This document shows positions 1-6,221 of a stretch of DNA of 9,449 nt, in pieces; the first letter of the stretch is position 1; every line of letters begins with the position of its first letter. The position numbers and the translations under genes are program-made. This DNA is from Halieaceae bacterium (GTDB lineage: Bacteria; Pseudomonadota; Gammaproteobacteria; Pseudomonadales; Halieaceae), in contig QXYP01000100.1 of the NCBI GenBank assembly GCA_009886815.1, positions 1 through 9,449 of the forward strand, in the 5' to 3' direction. Below the pieces are notes generated by a model. That model was given only the letters and a program-made list of their open reading frames with translations, was not told the origin of the DNA and ran no database searches.

Positions 1-536
1 TCGAAGGGGTTCCCCAAAAAACTGTCACGCCCCCTGATGATGTGCTCGAGCGCATTGCCAAGGAGCGTGTAATGGTTCGCGAGGCTAAAGCCCAGCGTAT
101 TGAACGCCCCGAGCTGCTGGAAGCCGTACAAGCGGGCCTTTCTTGGCCTGCAACGGGCAGAATCAGCGGAGTTTACGGCAGCCAAAGAGTTTATAACGGC
201 ACTCCGGGTTCACCCCATTATGGTGTCGATGTGGCGGTGCCCACCGGACATCCTGTCGTGGCTCCGGGTCCCGGCGTCATTACCCTGGCACAGCCCGATC
301 TCTTTTATTCAGGCGGCACCATTATTCTTGACCATGGTTATGGCCTCTCCTCGTCCTTTTTGCATCTCAGCAAGCTGCGTGTAGCGGTGGGTCAAGAGGT
401 GAGCCGGGGCGACCTCATCGGTGAAGTGGGGGCCACTGGACGCGCGACCGGCCCACATTTAGATTGGCGCATGAGTTGGTTAAATCAACGCGTTGATCCG
501 CAGCTGCTCGTTCCAGCCCTAGCGTCCGGGGAATGA
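1..536 (+). CDS. M23-family peptidoglycan metallopeptidase, C-terminal part (5' end outside window)
   Basis: The reading frame is open from the first bases of the window, through a stretch reading EGVPQKTVTPPDD, so the GTG at 42 is not the true start and the gene begins upstream. The visible 177 residues contain the LytM/M23 peptidase domain, a zinc fold that cleaves peptide cross-links or stem peptides of murein, normally in the periplasm. Counting from the GTG at 42, the HxxxD metal motif is H59-D63 (HYGVD), a histidine follows in FLHLS (H108), and the last motif is GPHLDW (H139, D141). Canonical M23 enzymes have HxH at this last site; here the second histidine, normally a zinc ligand, is Asp141. 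The C-terminus after the domain (RVDPQLL) fits this subfamily. A signal peptide would lie outside the window. Family assignment is firm; catalytic activity is uncertain because of the H-to-D change. Confidence 0.88.
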   Translation, partial: EGVPQKTVTPPDDVLERIAKERVMVREAKAQRIERPELLEAVQAGLSWPATGRISGVYGSQRVYNGTPGSPHYGVDVAVPTGHPVVAPGPGVITLAQPDLFYSGGTIILDHGYGLSSSFLHLSKLRVAVGQEVSRGDLIGEVGATGRATGPHLDWRMSWLNQRVDPQLLVPALASGE

Positions 537-573
537 CCGCCATCTGGTAGTGCCCATGGCACCGCCTTACCCG

Positions 574-579
574 TATACT
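574..579 (+). promoter_or_regulatory. possible -10 element for the Trm112-like/HIT pair
   Basis: TATACT matches the sigma-70 -10 consensus at five of six positions and lies 32 bases before the GTG start at 612. No convincing -35 hexamer is found 16-18 bases upstream, so this is only a candidate. The 75-base gap after the M23 gene leaves room for a separate promoter. Confidence 0.3.
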
Positions 580-611
580 TCACGGCTACAAATTTTCTTG
601 GAGGGTTTTTT

Positions 612-797
612 GTGCTCGATCCTAAACTACTTGAGATTCTGGTCTGCCCGGTTTCAAAGGCGCCATTGGAGTACCAACCTGAGCAACAGGAGCTGGTATG
701 CCGCGCGAGTGGCCTTGCTTACCCCATACGCGATGATATTCCGGTGATGCTCGAAAGTGAGGCGCGCACACTAACCCTTGAAGAACGTGAGCGGTGA
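612..797 (+). CDS. Trm112-like small protein (YcaR/UPF0434 type)
   Basis: This 61-residue protein is a full-length member of the bacterial Trm112/YcaR group (about 60 residues). The pattern LLEILVCP, then [18 protein letters not shown], is diagnostic. Eukaryotic and archaeal Trm112 activates SAM-dependent methyltransferases of tRNA, rRNA and release factors; the bacterial role is poorly defined. The start is a GTG, supported by GGAGG at 600-604 with a 7-base spacing. The zinc-ribbon ligands are degraded: the two CxxC pairs read CPVS (C12, S15) and CRAS (C30, S33), so only two of four cysteines remain. Related proteins without a full set of cysteines are known, so this does not suggest a pseudogene. 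The stop is 10 bases before the HIT gene, which implies one transcript. Confidence 0.85.
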   Translation: MLDPKLLEILVCPVSKAPLEYQPEQQELVCRASGLAYPIRDDIPVMLESEARTLTLEERER

Positions 798-807
798 ATA
801 GAGTCCT

Positions 808-1164
808 ATGACCGATACGATTTTTGGCAAGATTACTCGGGGTGAAATCCCCAGCGAATTTATACACGAAGACGAGCACTGTGTGGTGATTCAGGATATC
901 CACCCCCAGGCGCCCACACACGTGTTAATCATTCCCAGAAAGCCCATTCCTCGTTTGGTCGATGCGCAAGCCGTCGACGCCGAATTGCTAGGGCACCTGT
1001 TGCTTGTGGCGGGCAAGGTTGCGCAAGATCTGGGTGTGGGTGACGGTTTTCGGTTGGTGATTAATAATGGCGCAGATGGCGGGCAAACCGTATTTCATTT
1101 GCACCTGCATATATTGGCGGGACGGACCCTGGCCGAGGGTGAGTTGGCGGGCGGTTTGGCCTGA
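808..1164 (+). CDS. HIT-family (histidine triad) nucleotide-binding protein, HinT-like
   Basis: A 118-residue cytosolic protein of normal HinT length. It opens with the HinT-type stretch TIFGKITRGEIPSEFIHEDE and carries the catalytic histidine triad HLHLH at residues 97-101, followed by ILAGR. HinT proteins hydrolyse purine nucleoside phosphoramidates and aminoacyl-adenylates such as lysyl-AMP; the middle histidine of the triad is the nucleophile. The C-terminus ends GELAGGLA rather than the WPPG of E. coli HinT; C-terminal variation is usual in the family and affects substrate choice. The ATG at 808 has only a weak purine-rich stretch (AGAG) before it, so translation may rely partly on coupling to the Trm112-like gene 10 bases upstream. 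Family assignment is secure; the physiological substrate is not known. Confidence 0.93.
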   Translation: MTDTIFGKITRGEIPSEFIHEDEHCVVIQDIHPQAPTHVLIIPRKPIPRLVDAQAVDAELLGHLLLVAGKVAQDLGVGDGFRLVINNGADGGQTVFHLHLHILAGRTLAEGELAGGLA

Positions 1165-1209
1165 GCCTGTGGTGACCGTCGCCACCGGCAGTTAATGGGC
1201 GTTGCAAGG

Positions 1210-1260
1210 CTTGACACAAAGTGAGAGGCCCAATGGCCCCTCGACCTGACACGATAAAAT
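1210..1260 (+). promoter_or_regulatory. candidate alaS promoter region
   Basis: The gap between the HIT gene and alaS (1165-1335) holds a perfect -35-like TTGACA at 1211-1216 and a -10-like TAAAAT at 1255-1260, but the two are 38 bases apart and cannot form one sigma-70 promoter. The first could instead pair with CCCAATGG at 1229 in a heat-shock-like arrangement (CTTGACA, 12 bases, CCCAATGG), which is weak evidence. A short inverted repeat GGCC-caat-GGCC (1227-1238) lies between them. A promoter in this gap is likely; its exact position is unresolved. Confidence 0.3.
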
Positions 1261-1335
1261 TGAAGATTAAAAATTAACAATGGGGCTGTTCGGGTCCAAA
1301 GTATTTATGGCCGTGGGGCCCAATGAGAGCATGCA

Positions 1336-3936
1336 ATGAAAACAGCTGAAATCCGTGAAGCGTTTCTGTCTTACTTCGAAGAACAGGGGCATACCCGAGT
1401 GGAATCTAGCTCTCTGGTTCCTCACGAAGACCCAACCTTGTTGTTTACTAACGCGGGTATGAATCAGTTTAAAGAAGCCTTTTTGGGCCTGGAAAGCCGG
1501 GCCTACCAACGAGCTTGTACGTCTCAAAAGTGTGTTCGTGCGGGGGGCAAGCATAACGATCTCGAAAATGTCGGTTACACCGCACGACACCACACCTTTT
1601 TTGAGATGCTGGGTAACTTTAGTTTTGGCGATTATTTTAAGCGTGAGGCGATTAACTTCGCCTGGACCTTTCTGACAGAGGTGCTGCAGTTACCCAAAGA
1701 GCGCCTCTGGGTGACGGTTCATATTTCTGACGATGAAGCGGCGGCCATCTGGATTGACGAGATCGGGATTGACCCCAGCTGTTTGTCACGATTAGACGAG
1801 GACAACTTCTGGCAGATGGGCGATACAGGGCCCTGCGGGCCTAGCTCTGAAATCTTCTACGACCATGGTGCTCAGGTGCCCGGAGGCCCACCGGGCAGTC
1901 CAGACGATGACCTTGATCGTTATATTGAAATCTGGAATCTTGTGTTTATGCAATTCAATCGCGATGCGGCCGGCGAATTGCACCCCTTGCCAGCGCCCTC
2001 GGTCGATACGGGTATGGGGTTGGAGCGTATTGCTGCGGTCTTACAGCACGTGCATTCCAATTATGAAATAGACCTTTTTCAAGCGTTGATAAAAAACGCA
2101 GCGACAGCACTCAGTGTTTCTGATCTCGAGGAAAAATCACTGCGTGTCATTGCCGATCACTTGCGGTCCTGTGCATTCTTAATCGCTGACGGTGTGATGC
2201 CCAGCAATGAGGGCAGGGGTTACGTGTTGCGGCGAATTATTCGGCGCGCCGTGCGCCATGGCAACAAGCTAGGTGCAACCCAGCCCTTTTTCGACTCACT
2301 GTTACCCGTTTTGGTGGCAGAAATGGGCGCTGCTTATCCCGATCTGCCCGCGAATGAAAGCGTTATCACAAAGGCCCTTCGCGCCGAAGAGGAACAATTT
2401 GCGCGAACCCTAGACAACGGCATGGCGATTTTGGAAGAGGCCTTGGCGGGCCTCGACGGCACGGTACTCCCCGGGGAGTTAATTTTTAGGCTCTACGATA
2501 CCTACGGTTTTCCCGTTGACCTAACCAACGACATTGCCCGTGAACGCAATCTCACCCTAGATGTTCAAGGTTACGATGAGGCCATGGCCCAGCAGCGCAA
2601 ACGTTCGCAAGAGAGCGGCAGCTTTAAGGTTGACTACAACGAGTCGGTAAATATTCCCGGCGAGACGCACTTTACCGGCTACGACAGTACCGAAGGCACT
2701 GGAACCGTCGTGGCGTTACTCGCAGAGGGCGAATTGGTGCAGGCATTGGCCGCGGGTGAGCGCGGCATTGTCATTTTAGACAGCACGCCTTTTTACGGCG
2801 AGAGCGGCGGCCAAGTGGGCGATTGCGGCTTCTTGCAGGGAAATTCCAGCCGCGCTGATGTTAGCGATACGACCAAGGCTCAGGGCCATCACTTTCATCA
2901 TGTTCATGTGACCTCAGGGTCGTTAAACGTGGGCGATGCCTTGACAGCGACTGTCGACAACCAGCTGCGCCAGCGTATTCGTCTGAATCATTCGGCGACC
3001 CACTTACTTCATGAGGCGCTACGCCGAGTCTTAGGTGATCACGTTGTGCAGAAAGGCTCTTTAGTTGATTCTGAAAGACTGCGTTTCGATTTCTCCCATG
3101 GCGAAGCGGTCAATGCCATGCAGATTGAGGAAATCACTCAAATTGTTAATGCACAAATTCGTGGTAACAGTGCTACGACAACACAATTAATGGATATGGA
3201 CAGCGCGGTCGCCGCGGGTGCCACCGCCTTGTTTGGCGAAAAATACGGTGATGAAGTGCGGGTATTGTCCATGGGGTCGGACGGGTTTTCAGTGGAGCTT
3301 TGCGGCGGGACCCATGTTGCTAGAACTGGCGACATTGGTCTTCTGCTGGTAACCGGTGAGTCGGGGGTTGCTGCGGGTGTGCGCAGAATCGAGGCGCTCA
3401 CCGGGGAAGCCGCCTTGGCGCAAAGCCTGGCGAGCAGCCAGCGTGTCGTAGATGTAGCGGAGGTGTTAAAAGCCACGCCGATGGCCGTTGTCGATAAGGC
3501 CGGCGCACTGCGATCTGAATTGCGTGAACTTGAAAAAGAGGTGGCGCGCCTGAAGCAAAAGCTGGCTACTTCGTCGGGGGGTGATCTCACACAGTCGGCG
3601 GTTGATGTCGGGGGCATTAAAGTATTGGCCACCCAAATAGAGGGTGCCGATGTGGCAACCCTTCGCGACACCCTCGATCAGTGTAAAAACAAGCTCGGTA
3701 CAGCGGTGGTTTTATTGGCTGCGGTGGAGGGTGACAAGATTGCTTTGGTCGCCGGTGTCACCAAAGATGTCACTGACAAGGTACGAGCGGGCGACGCCAT
3801 TAAGGAATTTGCTGGGCGTTTGGGTGGCAAAGGCGGAGGTCGGCCCGACATGGCTCAAGGAGGTGGAACTGACGTGGCTGCTTTACCAGCTGCATTGGCT
3901 GCCGTACCCGATTGGGTTGCATCACAGCTGGGTTGA
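1336..3936 (+). CDS. alaS: alanyl-tRNA synthetase
   Basis: An 866-residue class II synthetase that charges tRNA-Ala with alanine and edits mischarged Ser/Gly-tRNA-Ala. The length is close to E. coli AlaRS (876). The aminoacylation core shows motif 1 around residues 24-50 ([20 protein letters not shown]), motif 2 at about 60-95 ([20 protein letters not shown], then [13 protein letters not shown]) and motif 3 at 224-232 (DTGMGLERI). The editing domain keeps all four zinc ligands: H552 and H556 in [11 protein letters not shown]656 and H660 in LCGGTH. The C-terminal C-Ala domain follows a coiled coil (about 725-745) and contains the glycine-rich [15 protein letters not shown]. The ATG at 1336 is preceded by GAGAG at 1325-1329 with 6-base spacing. 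Its place before lysC and csrA matches the Pseudomonas-type order. No truncation or frameshift is seen. Confidence 0.98.
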   Translation: MKTAEIREAFLSYFEEQGHTRVESSSLVPHEDPTLLFTNAGMNQFKEAFLGLESRAYQRACTSQKCVRAGGKHNDLENVGYTARHHTFFEMLGNFSFGDYFKREAINFAWTFLTEVLQLPKERLWVTVHISDDEAAAIWIDEIGIDPSCLSRLDEDNFWQMGDTGPCGPSSEIFYDHGAQVPGGPPGSPDDDLDRYIEIWNLVFMQFNRDAAGELHPLPAPSVDTGMGLERIAAVLQHVHSNYEIDLFQALIKNAATALSVSDLEEKSLRVIADHLRSCAFLIADGVMPSNEGRGYVLRRIIRRAVRHGNKLGATQPFFDSLLPVLVAEMGAAYPDLPANESVITKALRAEEEQFARTLDNGMAILEEALAGLDGTVLPGELIFRLYDTYGFPVDLTNDIARERNLTLDVQGYDEAMAQQRKRSQESGSFKVDYNESVNIPGETHFTGYDSTEGTGTVVALLAEGELVQALAAGERGIVILDSTPFYGESGGQVGDCGFLQGNSSRADVSDTTKAQGHHFHHVHVTSGSLNVGDALTATVDNQLRQRIRLNHSATHLLHEALRRVLGDHVVQKGSLVDSERLRFDFSHGEAVNAMQIEEITQIVNAQIRGNSATTTQLMDMDSAVAAGATALFGEKYGDEVRVLSMGSDGFSVELCGGTHVARTGDIGLLLVTGESGVAAGVRRIEALTGEAALAQSLASSQRVVDVAEVLKATPMAVVDKAGALRSELRELEKEVARLKQKLATSSGGDLTQSAVDVGGIKVLATQIEGADVATLRDTLDQCKNKLGTAVVLLAAVEGDKIALVAGVTKDVTDKVRAGDAIKEFAGRLGGKGGGRPDMAQGGGTDVAALPAALAAVPDWVASQLG

Positions 3937-4009
3937 ATTAGTTTAGCCTTGGGCATTCCTCGGCTAACCGCAACCCTCCACATTAGCTAGTCACGTTGCA
4001 TGCCTAATA

Positions 4010-4018
4010 TGGTATGCT
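4010..4018 (+). promoter_or_regulatory. possible extended -10 promoter element for lysC
   Basis: TGGTATGCT reads as an extended -10 (TGn followed by TATGCT). A weak -35-like TAGTCA lies at 3988-3993, with a long 19-base spacer. If used, transcription would begin near 4025, downstream of the upstream ATG at 4000, which would leave the ATG at 4054 as the usable lysC start. Confidence 0.35.
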
Positions 4019-4053
4019 CCGCGCCCAATTTTAACTGTCCGGTACGGGTTTTC

Positions 4054-5289
4054 ATGGCCCTCATAGTTCAAAAATACGGTGGTACTTCGGTGGGTTCGCC
4101 AGAGCGTATTGAGCACGTTGCCGATAAGGTTGCGAGCTTTCATCGCGACGGCCACGACGTGGTGGTTGTCGTATCTGCCATGTCTGGGGAGACCAATCGG
4201 CTTATCGAGCTGGCGCATGCAATAGAAGAGTACCCCCAGCCAAGGGAACTCGACATGCTTGTGTCGACGGGTGAGCAAGTGACCACGGCATTGCTGAGTA
4301 TGGCACTCCACAAGCGCAAAGTGCCTGCACGGTCCTACAACGGCTCACAGGTCCGTATTTTGACAGACACAGCCCACACTAAAGCGCGGATTCAGCACAT
4401 TGACGGGCATCGTTTGCGCGCAGACCTCGATCAGCGGCGCGTAGTGGTTGTGGCCGGTTTTCAAGGTGTTGATCCCGAGGGCAACATAACAACGCTGGGA
4501 CGCGGCGGTTCAGACACCACCGCGGTCGCGCTTGCGGCGGCACTGTCGGCGGATGAATGCCAAATTTATACGGATGTTGATGGGGTCTACACCACCGATC
4601 CTCGAGTAGAGTCTAGTGCTAGGCGGTTGGAGAAAATCACTTTTGAAGAGATGCTGGAACTTGCCAGTATGGGCTCCAAGGTGCTGCAAATACGCGCTGT
4701 GGAATTTGCGGGTAAATATGCCGTACCCCTAAGAGTTCTCAGCAGTTTTAAAGAAGGGCCTGGTACCTTAATCACGATGGAGGAGGACGCCGATATGGAA
4801 GCGCCAACAATAGCCGGTATTGCTTTTAACCGTGATGAGGCCAAGCTCACCGTGCTGGGTGTTCCCGATACCCCCGGTGTGGCTTACAAAATTTTAGGGC
4901 CGGTAGGTGAGGCCAACATTGAAGTAGACGTGATATTGCAGAACACTGGAGAGGAGGGGCATACCGACTTCACTTTTACAGTGGCCCGTAACGATCTCGA
5001 GAGCGCAAGAAAAATTCTTGAAGATTTAGTGATACAACTGGACGCGAAAGAATTGCGTGCGGATGCAAAAATTGCCAAAGTGTCGATTGTGGGTGTAGGG
5101 ATGCGCTCGCATGCCAATGTGGCAGCGCGTATGTTCAAGGCGTTGTCCGAGGTGGGCGTTAATATCCAGATGATCAGTACGTCCGAAATTAAAATCTCGG
5201 TGATTATCGAAGAGAACTATTTGGAGCTTGCAGTAAGGGCTCTTCACACGGCGTTTGGTCTTGAGCAAAGCCCAGCGGAAAACGACTAA
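4054..5289 (+). CDS. lysC: aspartate kinase (aspartokinase), alpha subunit
   Basis: This 411-residue monofunctional aspartokinase phosphorylates aspartate, the first step to lysine, threonine, methionine and diaminopimelate. The kinase domain starts at once with VQKYGGTSVG (residues 5-14) and contains STGEQVT (71-77), the nucleotide-binding GRGGSDTTAVALAAAL (149-164) and YTDVDGVYTTDPR (172-184). Two ACT regulatory domains follow, from about 262 (KLTVLGVPDTPGVA) and about 342 (KVSIVGVGMRSHANVAARMF), ending in the conserved SEIKISVII. They usually bind lysine and/or threonine for feedback control. An upstream in-frame ATG at 4000 would add 18 residues with no family similarity and lies in a promoter-like sequence, so 4054 is preferred; the Shine-Dalgarno there is weak. 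The length fits the Pseudomonas-type enzyme. An internal start for a beta subunit is listed separately. Confidence 0.96.
   Translation: MALIVQKYGGTSVGSPERIEHVADKVASFHRDGHDVVVVVSAMSGETNRLIELAHAIEEYPQPRELDMLVSTGEQVTTALLSMALHKRKVPARSYNGSQVRILTDTAHTKARIQHIDGHRLRADLDQRRVVVVAGFQGVDPEGNITTLGRGGSDTTAVALAAALSADECQIYTDVDGVYTTDPRVESSARRLEKITFEEMLELASMGSKVLQIRAVEFAGKYAVPLRVLSSFKEGPGTLITMEEDADMEAPTIAGIAFNRDEAKLTVLGVPDTPGVAYKILGPVGEANIEVDVILQNTGEEGHTDFTFTVARNDLESARKILEDLVIQLDAKELRADAKIAKVSIVGVGMRSHANVAARMFKALSEVGVNIQMISTSEIKISVIIEENYLELAVRALHTAFGLEQSPAEND
4795..5289 (+). CDS. lysC: predicted aspartokinase beta subunit from internal start within lysC
   Basis: An ATG at codon 248 of lysC is preceded by the very strong Shine-Dalgarno GGAGGAGGA (4779-4787), 7 bases upstream. 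Translation from here gives 164 residues starting MEAPTIAGIAFNRDEAKLTV, which consist only of the two ACT regulatory domains. In Bacillus subtilis and Corynebacterium glutamicum aspartokinases of alpha2beta2 type, the beta subunit is made from an in-frame internal start at nearly the same position and with a similar first segment. The ribosome site is seen directly; that it is used here is inference. The coding sequence around it (ITMEEDADME) could also carry a GGAGGAGGA by chance of codon choice. Confidence 0.5.
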   Translation: MEAPTIAGIAFNRDEAKLTVLGVPDTPGVAYKILGPVGEANIEVDVILQNTGEEGHTDFTFTVARNDLESARKILEDLVIQLDAKELRADAKIAKVSIVGVGMRSHANVAARMFKALSEVGVNIQMISTSEIKISVIIEENYLELAVRALHTAFGLEQSPAEND

Positions 5290-5333
5290 TATTGATTAAG
5301 TAGGGCTACAAGAACCCCAAAACGGCGGTAAAC

Positions 5334-5338
5334 AGGGA
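5334..5338 (+). promoter_or_regulatory. csrA ribosome binding site overlapping a possible CsrA site
   Basis: AGGGA lies 8 bases before the csrA ATG and serves as its Shine-Dalgarno. It also matches the ANGGA core that CsrA binds, so CsrA could repress its own translation, as established in E. coli. Only one site is seen here, and no clear hairpin presents it. Confidence 0.4.
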
Positions 5339-5346
5339 AGTTACAC

Positions 5347-5559
5347 ATGCTGATATTAACTAGAAAAATGGGCGAGTCGTTGGTGATTGGTGAGAACATC
5401 ACGATTACCGTGCTGGGCGTTAAAGGTAATCAAACTCGCCTTGGGGTAGACGCACCTCGGGACGTTTCCGTGCATCGAGAGGAAATCCTTAACAGGATTC
5501 AGGCCGACAAGCACCCCGAAGAGGGTGATAGTGACGGAAATACCCGCGAGAGCGACTAA
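5347..5559 (+). CDS. csrA: carbon storage regulator CsrA/RsmA, RNA-binding translational regulator
   Basis: A 70-residue CsrA homologue. CsrA dimers bind ANGGA motifs near ribosome sites and control carbon metabolism, motility and biofilm genes. The family sequence is intact: [16 protein letters not shown] at the start (beta1, including L4 and R6), [14 protein letters not shown] in the middle, and VHREEI with the key RNA-contacting R44. The core ends near residue 55; residues 57-70 form a hydrophilic, acidic tail ([14 protein letters not shown]), making this protein about 9 residues longer than E. coli CsrA (61). Tails vary in the family. The gene starts 57 bases after lysC, so it may be read from the lysC transcript as well as from its own promoter, which I cannot identify. 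The following tRNA-Ser begins 46 bases after its stop. Confidence 0.97.
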   Translation: MLILTRKMGESLVIGENITITVLGVKGNQTRLGVDAPRDVSVHREEILNRIQADKHPEEGDSDGNTRESD

Positions 5560-5583
5560 AGCAGTGTTTTTCTGTGAATTCTC

Positions 5584-5594
5584 TATGGTAGGAT
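5584..5594 (+). promoter_or_regulatory. possible -10 region for tRNA-Ser
   Basis: TATGGTAGGAT contains two overlapping -10-like hexamers (TATGGT 5584-5589, TAGGAT 5589-5594), each matching four of six bases, just 12-22 bases before the mature tRNA. No good -35 is seen upstream. The following CG-rich bases before the tRNA resemble the discriminators of stringently controlled tRNA promoters, but the call is weak. Confidence 0.25.
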
Positions 5595-5605
5595 TCGCAC
5601 CCTCC

Positions 5606-5696
5606 GGAGAAGTGGCCGAGTGGCTGAAGGCGCTCCCCTGCTAAGGGAGTATACGTTAATCGCGTATCGAGGGTTCGAATCCCTCCTTCTCCGCCA
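5606..5696 (+). tRNA. tRNA-Ser, anticodon GCU (reads AGC/AGU)
   Basis: A 91-base class II tRNA with encoded CCA. The acceptor stem pairs GGAGAAG (5606-5612) with CTTCTCC (5686-5692), followed by discriminator G5693, as usual for serine, and CCA 5694-5696. The anticodon stem pairs 5633-5637 with 5645-5649; the seven-base loop is CTGCTAA, with anticodon GCT at 5640-5642. The long variable arm pairs ATACG (5651-5655) with CGTAT (5663-5667). The T arm pairs GAGGG (5669-5673) with CCCTC (5681-5685) around TTCGAAT. Its position after csrA is the same as that of serV in E. coli. All stems are perfect, so the gene appears functional. Such tRNA genes are common integration sites, but no integrase or duplicated tRNA 3' end is found in the window. 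Confidence 0.98.
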
Positions 5697-5708
5697 TCCA
5701 AACAAAAG

Positions 5709-5731
5709 ACGCCCCTCTGGGGCGTTTTTTT
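5709..5731 (+). terminator. intrinsic terminator after tRNA-Ser
   Basis: A perfect 7-bp stem ACGCCCC (5709-5715) / GGGGCGT (5719-5725) with loop TCT is followed by a run of T to 5731. The complementary sequence extends outward (CCAAACAAAAG at 5698-5708 against the T run and GTTTGG up to 5737, with one mismatch/bulge), so the A-rich left side may let it work on the opposite strand too. It ends the csrA/tRNA transcription unit. Confidence 0.93.
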
Positions 5732-5751
5732 GTTTGGGGCTTTGAATATGA

Positions 5752-5860
5752 GATGAGAACCCTCGGGTTCGACAAACGCTGCCTAGGGCAGAGTTTGGAC
5801 GCGTAGCCGTAAGGCAGAGCGCCCTGGAAGGGTTCGGGTGGGCGGCTTGATGAGAACGCT
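5752..5860. repeat. structured repeat-like element, flanked by a 12-base imperfect direct repeat
   Basis: GATGAGAACCCT at 5752-5763 recurs as GATGAGAACGCT at 5849-5860 (11 of 12 identical). Between them are: an outer inverted repeat GAACCCT (5757-5763) / AGGGTTC (5829-5835); a local hairpin GAACC-ctcg-GGTTC (5757-5770); an internal hairpin CAAAC-g-CTGCC-tag-GGCAG-a-GTTTG (5773-5797, 10 pairs, one mismatch); and the 7-base direct repeat GGCAGAG (5787-5793, 5813-5819). There is no coding signal. The architecture suggests a dispersed intergenic repeat or a structured RNA, but I do not recognise a named family. Confidence 0.5.
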
Positions 5861-6221
5861 GTTGTAGTGAAGGTTTAAACATCAAGAGCGGTGTGATTTT
5901 CAGGTTCAGCTATACGCCACACTCGTCTCTCGCTATTTCTAGTTTTAAATTTTCACGCCGTAGTATAAAGTCTTAACTAACTATACATAAGTGTTAATAA
6001 ACTAATTCAGTATGGCAAAGGCCAGATTTTGGCGAGTCGCCTTTCGAATTTGGTTGGTCAGCAGAAAATAAAATGCCCAGATATTTCTGGTACCTGACTG
6101 CGAGATCAAGGCCTCCTAAATGTATTTTTGTACAAGAGCGGGAAAGGGCGTGGAAACGCATGGAACCGCCGTCATCTTCCCGAATAGCGCGATTGAGTTG
6201 ACCTGAATAAGGAGAGTAAAG
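5861..6221. other. gene-free, AT-rich intergenic stretch before the crotonase gene
   Basis: No open frame here has family similarity or a credible start. Bases from about 5926 to 6010 are clearly AT-rich and contain -10-like hexamers (TATAAA 5964-5969, TATACA 5982-5987), without good -35 partners. Small inverted repeats follow: AAAGGC 6017-6022 / GCCTTT 6039-6044; CCAGA 6077-6081 / TCTGG 6086-6090; and the 8-base palindrome TTGTACAA at 6128-6135. The crotonase promoter probably lies in this stretch, but I cannot fix it. Confidence 0.6.

Noticed and set aside
3138..3671. Long minus-strand open frame of 177 codons inside alaS
   Set aside because: It is a composition shadow of alaS, rich in Ser/Ala/Arg, and alaS is intact and certain.
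3943..3967. Hairpin TTAGCC / GGCTAA after alaS as a terminator
   Set aside because: The stem is only 6 bp with a 13-base loop and no T run follows.
4000..4053. Upstream ATG that would extend LysC by 18 residues
   Set aside because: The added residues have no aspartokinase similarity, the ATG has no ribosome site, and it overlaps a promoter-like element.
5671..5836. GGGTTCGA shared by the tRNA T-loop and the element at 5766 as an attachment-site duplication
   Set aside because: Only 8 bases match and the rest of the tRNA 3' end is not repeated, so an attachment site is not supported.
5489..5885. Two minus-strand open frames across the tRNA-Ser gene (with GGIRTLDTRLTYTPLAGE or RRRRDSNPRYAINVYSL)
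   Set aside because: They are the antisense translation of the tRNA and its terminator. Such frames are well-known spurious annotations; the tRNA explains the sequence.
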